Below, piece by piece: positions 57,138-64,000 of a DNA stretch of 64,000 nucleotides (its first letter is position 1; the number at the start of each line of letters is the position of its first letter). The notes below the pieces were generated by a model. That model was not told where the DNA came from, searched no databases, and was given only the letters and a program-made list of their open reading frames with translations. Location: NCBI RefSeq assembly GCF_008386495.1, contig NZ_VTHJ01000001.1, positions 1 through 64,000 on the forward strand, in the 5' to 3' direction. A program made the translations under genes and the position numbers. This DNA is from Streptomyces tailanensis. GTDB lineage: Bacteria > Actinomycetota > Actinomycetes > Streptomycetales > Streptomycetaceae.

Positions 57138-60100
57138 ATGTCCTGGCTGTCTCGGTTCAGCCTCGCACAACGGACCCTCGTCGGTCTGGTGTCGATCATC
57201 GCGCTCGCCTTCGGGGCGATCGCGATACCCCAGCTCAAGCAGCAACTGCTGCCCACCATCGAACTGCCCATGGTGTCCGTGCTCGCGCCGTACCAGGGCG
57301 CGTCCCCCGACGTGGTCGAGAAGCAGGTCGTGGAGCCCATCGAGGACAGCCTCGAAGCCGTCGACGGCATCACGGGCGTCACCTCCACCGCCAGCGAGGG
57401 CAACGCCGTGATCATGGCGTCCTTCGACTACGGCCCCGACACCAAGCAGCTGGTCGCCGACGTCCAGCAGGCCGTCAACCGGGCTCGGACGCAGCTCCCG
57501 GACGACGTGGACCCGCAGGTGATCGCGGGCTCGACGGACGACATGCCCACCGTGGTCCTCGCCGTGACCTCCGACGAGGATCAGCAGGCACTCGCCGACA
57601 AGATCGACCGCACCGTCGTCCCCACCCTGGAGGAGATCGACGGCGTCGGCCAGGTCACCGTCGACGGCGTTCGGGACGTCCAGGTCACCGTCACGCCCGA
57701 CGACGCGAAGCTGGCGAAGGCGGGCCTGACCACGATGGCCCTCTCCCAGGCCCTCCAGGCCGGTGGCGTCACCGTCCCCGCGGGCTCCTTCGACGAGGAC
57801 GGCGCCAATCGCACCGTCCAGGTCGGCGGCGGCTTCACCTCGCTGCAGCAGATCGAGGACCTGATGGTCCGCGGCCAGAGCGAGGGCGCGGGCGGGGGCG
57901 AGGGCGCCAAGAAGCCCGTACGCCTCGCCGACGTCGCCACGGTCAAGGAGGAGGAGGCCAAGGCCGAGTCCATCACCCGTACGAACGACAAGCCCAGCCT
58001 CGCGGTCATGGTCACCATGGACCGGGACGGCAGCGCGGTCGCCATCTCCGAGGCCGTCGAGGACAAGCTGTCCGACATGCGCCGGGACGTGGGCTCCGGC
58101 GCCACCGTCACCGTGGTCAGCGACCAGGGTCCGGCGGTCTCCAAATCCATCGACGGTCTGACGACCGAGGGCGCGCTGGGTCTGGTCTTCGCGGTCCTGG
58201 TCATCCTGGTCTTCCTGGCGTCGATCCGTTCGACCCTCGTCACCGCGGTGTCGATCCCGCTGTCGGTGGTGCTGGCCCTGATCGTCCTGTGGACCCGCGA
58301 CCTCTCCCTCAACATGCTGACGCTGGGCGCGCTGACCATCGCCATCGGCCGCGTCGTCGACGACTCGATCGTCGTCCTGGAGAACATCAAGCGCCACCTC
58401 GGCTACGGCGAGGAGCGCCAGGAGGCCATCCTCAAGGCGGTCCGCGAGGTCGCCGGTGCGGTGACCTCGTCCACTCTCACGACGGTGGCGGTCTTCCTCC
58501 CGATCGGCCTGACCGGCGGCATGGTGGGCGAGCTGTTCGGCAGCTTCTCGCTGACGGTGACGGCGGCCCTGCTGGCCTCCCTCCTGGTCTCCCTGACGGT
58601 GGTCCCCGTCCTCTCCTACTGGTTCCTGCGCGCCCCGAAGGGCACGCCCGAGGACGCCGAGGAAGCCCGCCGGCAGGCGGAGGAGAAGGAGGCCAAGAGC
58701 CGCCTCCAGCGCCTCTACGTCCCCGTCCTGCGCTTCGCCACGCGGCGCCGGCTGACGAGCGTGGCCATCGCGGTCGTCGTCCTGATCGGCACGTTCGCCA
58801 TGGCCCCGCTGCTGAAGACGAACTTCTTCGACCCGGGGGACCAGGAAGTCCTCAGCGTCAAGCAGGAGTTGAAGCCCGGCACCAGCCTCGCGGCCACGGA
58901 CGAGCAGACCAAGAAGGTCGAGAAGCTGCTCGCCGACACCGAGGGCGTCAAGGACTACCAGGTCACCGTCGGCTCCTCCGGCTTCATGGCGGCCTTCGGC
59001 GGCGGTACGGGCTCCAACGGGGCCTCGTACAGCGTCATGCTGGACGACTCGGCTTCCGCCGCGGACGTCCAGGACCGCGTCGAGGCGGGCCTGAAGAAGC
59101 TCTCCGGCATCGGTACGACGACCATCGCGGCCGGTGACGGCTTCGGCAACCAGAACCTGAGCGTGGTCGTGAAGGCCGCCGACGCCGAGGTGCTGCGCAA
59201 GGCGGCGGACCAGGTCCGTGACGTGGTCTCGACCATGGACAACGTCACCGACGTGACCAGCGACCTGGCCCAGAGCGTGCCCCGTATCTCGGTCAAGGCG
59301 GGCGACAAGGCGGCCGCGGCCGGCTTCGACGACCAGACCCTCGGCGCGGCCGTCGCCCAGTCCGTCCGCGGTACGACCAGCGGGCGGGCCATCCTCGACG
59401 ACACCGAGCGGGATGTCGTCATCAGGTCGGCGAACCCCGCCGAGACGCTGGACGAGCTGAAGGACCTGCCCCTCGGCGCGGTGAAGCTGGGCGACATCGC
59501 GACCGTCGAGCTCGTGGACGGCCCGGTCTCCATGACCCGTATCGACGGTCAGCGGGCCGCGACGATCACGGCGAAGCCCAAGGGCGACAACACGGGCGCG
59601 ATCAGCACGGACCTCACCGCCAAGCTGGACGCTCTCAAACTCCCCGCGGGCGCCACGGCCGAGATCGGCGGCGTCTCCTCGGACCAGGACGAGGCCTTCG
59701 CCTCGCTGGGCCTCGCGATGCTCGCGGCGATCGCGATCGTCTTCATGCTGCTGGTCGCGACCTTCCGGTCCCTGATCCAGCCGCTGATCCTGCTGGTCTC
59801 GATCCCGTTCGCGGCCACGGGCGCGCTCGGCCTGCTGGTGATCACCGGCACGCCGATGGGTGTCCCCGCGATGATCGGCATGCTCATGCTGATCGGCATC
59901 GTGGTGACCAACGCGATCGTCCTGATCGACCTGATCAACCAGTACCGCCGACAGGGCTACAGCACGGTCGAAGCGGTCATCGAGGGCGGCCGCCACCGCC
60001 TCCGCCCGATCCTGATGACAGCCCTGGCCACGATCTTCGCCCTCCTCCCGATGGCACTGGGCATCACCGGCGAGGGCGGCTTCATAGCCCAGCCACTGGC

Positions 60101-60278
60101 GGTGGTCGTCATCGGCGGCCTGATCACCTCAACCCTGCTGACACTGCTCCTCGTCCCGACCCTCTACACCATGTTCGAACTCCGCAAGGAACGCCGAGCA
60201 AAGAAGAAGGCCCTGAAACGAGCAGGCACCCCGGCCAAGGCGACAGAGCCGGAGTCCCCGGAGCCCGCAGGGGTCTAG
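57138..60278 (+). CDS. RND-family exporter (AcrB/HAE1-like)
   Basis: A 1046-residue inner-membrane proton-driven exporter. Two large extracytoplasmic loops (residues about 30-340 and 560-860) flank 12 helices; the AcrB-family motifs are APYQGASPDVVEKQVVEPIEDSLEAVDGI, GRVVDDSIVVLENIKRHL (the TM4 DD pair is here) and GMLMLIGIVVTNAIVLIDLINQYRRQG. Unlike Gram-negative AcrB it has no outer-membrane partner, as for B. subtilis SwrC. Basic Lys/Ala tail. It lies downstream of the two-component system, which may control it. Confidence 0.93.
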   Translation: MSWLSRFSLAQRTLVGLVSIIALAFGAIAIPQLKQQLLPTIELPMVSVLAPYQGASPDVVEKQVVEPIEDSLEAVDGITGVTSTASEGNAVIMASFDYGPDTKQLVADVQQAVNRARTQLPDDVDPQVIAGSTDDMPTVVLAVTSDEDQQALADKIDRTVVPTLEEIDGVGQVTVDGVRDVQVTVTPDDAKLAKAGLTTMALSQALQAGGVTVPAGSFDEDGANRTVQVGGGFTSLQQIEDLMVRGQSEGAGGGEGAKKPVRLADVATVKEEEAKAESITRTNDKPSLAVMVTMDRDGSAVAISEAVEDKLSDMRRDVGSGATVTVVSDQGPAVSKSIDGLTTEGALGLVFAVLVILVFLASIRSTLVTAVSIPLSVVLALIVLWTRDLSLNMLTLGALTIAIGRVVDDSIVVLENIKRHLGYGEERQEAILKAVREVAGAVTSSTLTTVAVFLPIGLTGGMVGELFGSFSLTVTAALLASLLVSLTVVPVLSYWFLRAPKGTPEDAEEARRQAEEKEAKSRLQRLYVPVLRFATRRRLTSVAIAVVVLIGTFAMAPLLKTNFFDPGDQEVLSVKQELKPGTSLAATDEQTKKVEKLLADTEGVKDYQVTVGSSGFMAAFGGGTGSNGASYSVMLDDSASAADVQDRVEAGLKKLSGIGTTTIAAGDGFGNQNLSVVVKAADAEVLRKAADQVRDVVSTMDNVTDVTSDLAQSVPRISVKAGDKAAAAGFDDQTLGAAVAQSVRGTTSGRAILDDTERDVVIRSANPAETLDELKDLPLGAVKLGDIATVELVDGPVSMTRIDGQRAATITAKPKGDNTGAISTDLTAKLDALKLPAGATAEIGGVSSDQDEAFASLGLAMLAAIAIVFMLLVATFRSLIQPLILLVSIPFAATGALGLLVITGTPMGVPAMIGMLMLIGIVVTNAIVLIDLINQYRRQGYSTVEAVIEGGRHRLRPILMTALATIFALLPMALGITGEGGFIAQPLAVVVIGGLITSTLLTLLLVPTLYTMFELRKERRAKKKALKRAGTPAKATEPESPEPAGV

Positions 60279-60313
60279 CCCGACAATATGACGTCCCCGC
60301 GCCCCGTGCTTTT

Positions 60314-60431
60314 TAGGGGCGCGGGGAACTGCGCGACAAGCCCCCACTCACCCGCACTCGAAACACCCGAGGGGGTCGAAGGGGCGCAGCCCCTGGATGG
60401 GGGAGGGACGGGTAGGGGCGGCAGGGGCGAG
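60314..60431 (+). repeat. Direct A, linker and direct B
   Basis: A at 60314-60340 and B at 60399-60431, with a GGGTCGAAGGGGCGCAGCCC linker. They occupy the gap between the RND exporter and nadA (60279-60494). Confidence 0.78.
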
Positions 60432-60434
60432 AAA

Positions 60435-60472
60435 ATCGGGGGTGCCCTTCGAACAGGAGGGGCACCCCCGAT
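60435..60472. terminator. nadA terminator, 13-bp hairpin
   Basis: ATCGGGGGTGCCC (60435-60447) pairs perfectly with GGGCACCCCCGAT (60460-60472), loop 12. On the minus strand it is followed by TTTTC. Confidence 0.82.
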
Positions 60473-60494
60473 CGGCGTACGCACAGCGCGAGCG

Positions 60495-61679
60495 TTACGG
60501 CAGCGCCAGCATCCGCTCAAGCGCCAGCTTGGCGAACGCCTCCGTCTCCTTGTCGACCTCGATCCGGTTGACGAGGTTGCCCTCGGCCAGCGACTCCAGC
60601 GTCCAGACCAGATGGGGCAGGTCGATGCGGTTCATCGTGGAGCAGAAGCAGACCGTCTTGTCGAGGAACACGATCTCCTTGCCCTCGGGAGCGAAACGGT
60701 TCGCCAGTCGGCGGACCAGGTTCAGCTCGGTCCCGATGGCCCACTTGGACCCGGCAGGCGCGGCCTCCAGCGCCTTGATGATGTACTCGGTCGACCCGAC
60801 ATAGTCCGCCGCCGCCACGACCTCGTGCTTGCACTCGGGGTGGACCAGCACATTCACCCCGGGAATCCGGGCCCGCACGTCCTCGACCGACTCCAGGCTG
60901 AACCGCCCGTGCACCGAGCAGTGCCCCCGCCACAGAATCATCTTCGCGGCCCGCAACTGCTCCGCCGTGACGCCCCCACCCGGCTTGTGCGGGTTGTAGA
61001 CGACGCAGTCGTCGAGCGACATCCCGATGTCCCGCACCGCGGTGTTCCGCCCCAGATGCTGGTCGGGCAGGAACAGCACCTTCTCGCCCTGCTCGAAGGC
61101 CCAGTCCAGCGCCCGCTTCGCGTTCGAGGAGGTGCAGATCGTGCCACCGTGCTTACCGGTGAACGCCTTGATGTCCGCGGAGGAGTTCATGTACGAGACG
61201 GGCACGACCTGCTCGGCTATCCCGGCCTCGGTGAGAACGTCCCAGCACTCGGCGACCTGCTCGGCCGTCGCCATGTCCGCCATCGAACAGCCCGCCGCCA
61301 GATCCGGCAGGACCACCTTCTGGTCGTCGGAGGTCAGGATGTCCGCCGACTCGGCCATGAAGTGCACACCGCAGAACACGATGTACTCCGCCTCGGGTCG
61401 CGCCGCCGCGTCCCGGGCCAGCTTGAAGGAGTCGCCCGTGACGTCCGCGAACTGGATGACCTCGTCGCGCTGGTAGTGGTGGCCGAGCACGAAGACCTTG
61501 TCCCCGAGCTTCTCCTTGGCCGCGCGGGCGCGCTCCACCAGGTCGGGGTCGGACGGGGAGGGGAGGTCGCCGGGGCACTCGACACCGCGCTCGCTCCTCG
61601 GATCGGCCTCACGGCCGAGCAGCAGCAGGGCGAGGGGCGTCGGCTGTACGTCGAGCTCCTGGGTCTGGGCGGTGGTCAC
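60495..61679 (-). CDS. nadA: Quinolinate synthase
   Basis: 4Fe-4S enzyme that condenses iminoaspartate with dihydroxyacetone phosphate in NAD synthesis. 394 residues. Cys ligands are in FCGVHFMAES, VVYNPHKPGGG-HPECKHEV and KTVCFCSTMNR, with SADIKAFTGKHGGTICTSSNA as the substrate loop. The start is GTG at 61679 (AAGG 9 bases upstream). The divergent HesB/IscA-type gene at 62016 is a plausible cluster donor. No nadB/nadC are close. Confidence 0.95.
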   Translation of the reverse strand: MTTAQTQELDVQPTPLALLLLGREADPRSERGVECPGDLPSPSDPDLVERARAAKEKLGDKVFVLGHHYQRDEVIQFADVTGDSFKLARDAAARPEAEYIVFCGVHFMAESADILTSDDQKVVLPDLAAGCSMADMATAEQVAECWDVLTEAGIAEQVVPVSYMNSSADIKAFTGKHGGTICTSSNAKRALDWAFEQGEKVLFLPDQHLGRNTAVRDIGMSLDDCVVYNPHKPGGGVTAEQLRAAKMILWRGHCSVHGRFSLESVEDVRARIPGVNVLVHPECKHEVVAAADYVGSTEYIIKALEAAPAGSKWAIGTELNLVRRLANRFAPEGKEIVFLDKTVCFCSTMNRIDLPHLVWTLESLAEGNLVNRIEVDKETEAFAKLALERMLALP

Positions 61680-61784
61680 GACACACACCCTTTCTGTTCT
61701 GCGGCTCGCCGGCCCGGGGAGGGCCGGCGGGACATACGGGCTAAGCCTTTTCGTCGAAATGACGCTATCTATCATAACCGCTTC

Positions 61785-61820
61785 GCGTCACGTTGACGAT
61801 GGTCATAGTGTCGATGTGAC
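61785..61820. promoter_or_regulatory. Imperfect 36-bp palindrome between nadA and erpA-like gene
   Basis: CGTCACgTtGAC at the left and GTCgAtGTGACG at the right are inverted copies with two mismatches. It lies about 106-141 bp upstream of nadA in the divergent 336-bp gap (61680-62015), which holds no other convincing gene. It may be a regulator site. Confidence 0.45.
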
Positions 61821-62015
61821 GTGAATCCCGATATCCCGAAGGCCTGTGAACCCGAAGGCTTGTCCACAGCCTTCTGTCGGCACTCCGGCGCATGTGCGAG
61901 CATGAAGAAGGCCACCCAAAGACCCAAAGACATGTGCTCCGCCCGGAATGAATCCACGGCCCCGCCGGTTGCACTCGTCAGCAAGCAGTCTCCGTACAAC
62001 CCGGGAGAGATGTAG

Positions 62016-62372
62016 ATGTCCGTATCGGACGAGACCAGCACCGTCACCGACGGCATCATCCTGTCCGACGCCGCCGCGGCGAAGGTCAAGGCCCTGCTCG
62101 ACCAGGAAGGCCGTGACGATCTGGCGCTGCGCGTCGCCGTTCAGCCCGGCGGCTGCTCCGGTCTGCGCTACCAGCTCTTCTTCGACGAGCGTTCCCTCGA
62201 CGGCGACGTCGTCAAGGACTTCGGCGGAGTCAAGGTCGTCACCGACCGCATGAGCGCTCCCTACCTGGGCGGCGCGTCCATCGACTTCGTCGACACCATC
62301 GAGAAGCAGGGCTTCACGATCGACAACCCGAACGCGACGGGCTCCTGCGCCTGCGGCGACTCCTTCAGCTGA
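62016..62372 (+). CDS. A-type iron-sulfur carrier (HesB/IscA, ErpA-like)
   Basis: Small Fe-S cluster carrier, 118 residues. Three conserved cysteines: Cys47 in GGCSGLRY, Cys111 and Cys113 in GSCACGDSFS. GGGAGA lies before the ATG at 62016. It probably delivers clusters to 4Fe-4S enzymes such as NadA (divergent neighbour) and LipA. Ends at a strong hairpin. Confidence 0.95.
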   Translation: MSVSDETSTVTDGIILSDAAAAKVKALLDQEGRDDLALRVAVQPGGCSGLRYQLFFDERSLDGDVVKDFGGVKVVTDRMSAPYLGGASIDFVDTIEKQGFTIDNPNATGSCACGDSFS

Positions 62373-62405
62373 GCCCCCGCACATCCCGTAGCAGTACGCG
62401 TACGC

Positions 62406-62450
62406 ACGCGAAGGCGGCGTCCCCCTCCGACGGGGACGCCGCCTTCGCGT
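62406..62450. terminator. Perfect 19-bp bidirectional hairpin
   Basis: ACGCGAAGGCGGCGTCCCC (62406-62424) is the exact complement of 62432-62450; loop 7. It separates two convergent genes. Confidence 0.9.
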
Positions 62451-62488
62451 ACGTGTGTACGTGCCAGCTGTTACTGCTGTTACTGCTG

Positions 62489-64000
62489 TTACGGCTCCAG
62501 CTCCGAGATCCCGCCCTCCGGGATCTTCTCGCCGTCCGACCCGACCACCGCGCGGTCACCGAGCGGCTGGTCCAGATCCACGGTCCGCTCGATCGCCTTG
62601 GCGATCAGGATGCAGACCTTGTCCTCCCAGGGGGTGTCGGTCACGGTGACCGTCACCTTGCCCTCCTCCTCGGTCGCCGAGGCCGAGTAGTCGCTGCACA
62701 CCCCGCCCCAGAAGGTCACGGTCAGCTTGTCGCCGTCGACCGTGTAGCCCTGGATCTCGACGTCCCGCGAGGCCGGGTTCGCCGTCGGCTCGTCGCCGGG
62801 GGCGTCCGGGTCGGCCGGTGCCTCGGTGGGCTCCGACCGTGGCTCGGGAGAGGCCAGGTACTCCGGGTCGATCGCCGGATGCGTCACCGTGTAGCTCTCC
62901 GCGGCACCCGTCGGCCGTACCTCGAACATCCAGGACGGCACCAGCGTCGGTCGGCCGTCCACCTGGTGCGAGGCGAGCCCGAACTCCGCCTTCTCGACCG
63001 TCACGGTGTCCGGCGTCGAGGCCGTCGTCAGTGGCTCCGGGCCGACCTCCTGCCCGGAGCCGTTCATCAAATCCAGCGCCCGCTCCGCGTCGACCACGGG
63101 ATACGTGTCGCTCTTCACCGGCGACTTCAGGTTGCCGTTGCCGCCGACCACTTGACCGTCGGCGCCGACCTGGACGCCGGTCGTCCAGCCGTAGGTGGGC
63201 AGCCCGCCGACTTCGGGATCAGCGTTCACCACGCGTACGGCGCCGAGGAGTTGGGAGGCGTCGAGCTTGGCGTCGTCCTGGCCGACGGCCTTGAACACCG
63301 GGGCCGCCGCCTTCTTGGCCACCGCCTCGCTCACGGGATCGCCGACCTCGGTCGTGGTGCCGAAGGCGCAGACGTCGCCCTTCTTGCAGTCGTCGGTGCC
63401 CGCCGCGAACTTGCTGAACGTCCAGGCCCCCGGCGACTGCTTGTTGACCTGCAGAGTCGGTCCCGAACTGTCCCCCACGCTCCCGACCCGCCAGATCTCG
63501 CCCTCGGCCGTGGGCGTGCCCTCGACACCGAGCGCCTTCGCGAGCCGGGCCACCTCGGCGGCCGTCACCTCACCCTTGACCGCGTAGACGGGCGCCGAGT
63601 CGGGACCGTCGGGCAGTTCGCCGCTCGCGCGGTAGGTCACGCCGTTGGGGTTGGGCTCACCCGGGGCGATGCCGTTCGAACCCTCGGTGTAGCCGTCGAG
63701 CGCCAGCGGCGGGGGAGTGCCGTCGCCCCCCGGAGAACTGGAACCACCGGAACCCCCAGATCCGCTGGAAGCGGTGGTGGCGAGGTACGCCCCACCACCC
63801 CCGACGAGCAGCACGGCGACAGCCATCGACACGACAGCCACCCGCGAACGCCGCCGACGCGACGGCTCGGCCCCACCGCCGACCTCGACGACATGCCCAC
63901 GATCACCGTCCTCGGACGCGTCACCGTCATCCACGTCACTCCCGGTGACCTGGGCGGTCTCGTCCGTCTCGCCCGTCCGGTCCGTCCCGTCCGCCTTCTC
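62489..64000 (-). CDS. Single-pass membrane protein, partial at the right edge
   Basis: The frame is open to the window edge, so the N terminus is probably missing; a GTG at 63934 would give 481 residues. After an acidic head and a basic RRRRSRVAV stretch comes one membrane helix (AVVSMAVAVLLVGGGGAYLA), a Gly/Ser-rich linker and a large extracellular part with 3 cysteines early and late (DDCKKGDVC, GGVCSDYS, DKVCILIAK). No enzyme motif is recognised. The Pro/Glu/Asp-rich segment near PEPRSEPTEAPADPDAPGDEP suggests a wall-spanning spacer. Function unknown. Confidence 0.75.
   Translation of the reverse strand, partial: EKADGTDRTGETDETAQVTGSDVDDGDASEDGDRGHVVEVGGGAEPSRRRRSRVAVVSMAVAVLLVGGGGAYLATTASSGSGGSGGSSSPGGDGTPPPLALDGYTEGSNGIAPGEPNPNGVTYRASGELPDGPDSAPVYAVKGEVTAAEVARLAKALGVEGTPTAEGEIWRVGSVGDSSGPTLQVNKQSPGAWTFSKFAAGTDDCKKGDVCAFGTTTEVGDPVSEAVAKKAAAPVFKAVGQDDAKLDASQLLGAVRVVNADPEVGGLPTYGWTTGVQVGADGQVVGGNGNLKSPVKSDTYPVVDAERALDLMNGSGQEVGPEPLTTASTPDTVTVEKAEFGLASHQVDGRPTLVPSWMFEVRPTGAAESYTVTHPAIDPEYLASPEPRSEPTEAPADPDAPGDEPTANPASRDVEIQGYTVDGDKLTVTFWGGVCSDYSASATEEEGKVTVTVTDTPWEDKVCILIAKAIERTVDLDQPLGDRAVVGSDGEKIPEGGISELEP

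Noticed and set aside
57132..59996. 954-codon minus-strand frame opposite the RND exporter
   Set aside because: Shadow frame with no motifs; the plus-strand exporter is certain.
61821..62015. 64-codon frame between nadA and the Fe-S carrier
   Set aside because: No ribosome site and no conserved pattern; the stretch lies in a divergent promoter region.

Overview
The window is high-GC chromosomal DNA from an actinobacterium, almost certainly a Streptomyces. The evidence is the strong third-position GC, many GTG starts, AGGAGG-type ribosome sites, two glutamine synthetases (GlnA and GlnII) and a gene order that, from memory, matches the S. coelicolor core chromosome from glnII to the nadA/HesB locus. 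About 57 protein genes fill nearly all of it. No rRNA, tRNA, CRISPR array or insertion sequence was found.

Layout. 0.4-16 kb: a DUF6891 protein, glnII, an ArsC-like protein, secreted and DNA-associated proteins, a DUF2252 protein, an unusual hydrolase-kinase fusion, then a minus-strand group (small membrane protein, HEAT-repeat protein, HtpX protease, PspAB) and glnA with a clear GlnR-type operator. 16-31 kb: lipA and lipB (lipoate synthesis), an HTH/TPR regulator, a flavoprotein, a Ser/Thr kinase with a long coiled coil, a WYL regulator, a peptidoglycan-recognition protein, a MarP-type membrane serine protease, a GNAT enzyme and an epimerase. 31-46 kb: 2-oxoacid dehydrogenase genes (aceE; lpd-sucB), a GntR regulator, a 1618-residue P-type ATPase and leucyl aminopeptidase. 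46-53 kb: cobalamin lower-ligand and nucleotide-loop genes cobS, cobT and a cobU fused to a degenerate metallo-beta-lactamase-like domain, mixed with methyltransferases. 53-64 kb: pspA-pspAA, a NarL-type two-component system, an RND exporter, nadA, an A-type Fe-S carrier and the start of a secreted/membrane protein that runs off the right edge.

Some genes fit together. LipA and LipB supply the lipoyl group carried by SucB, which with AceE and Lpd forms the 2-oxoacid dehydrogenase machinery. The HesB-type carrier sits divergent from NadA, a 4Fe-4S enzyme. The PspA envelope-stress parts are split between two places 43 kb apart (PspAB-HtpX and PspA-PspAA). The pspA region shares a 12-bp motif with the RND exporter promoter, on either side of a two-component system.

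The most striking non-coding structure is a family of GC-rich intergenic repeats, here called A, B and C, present in about twenty copies at gene ends and between genes. They often lie as inverted pairs and in one case flank a single orphan gene. Functions are read from sequence motifs and family knowledge; no searches were run.
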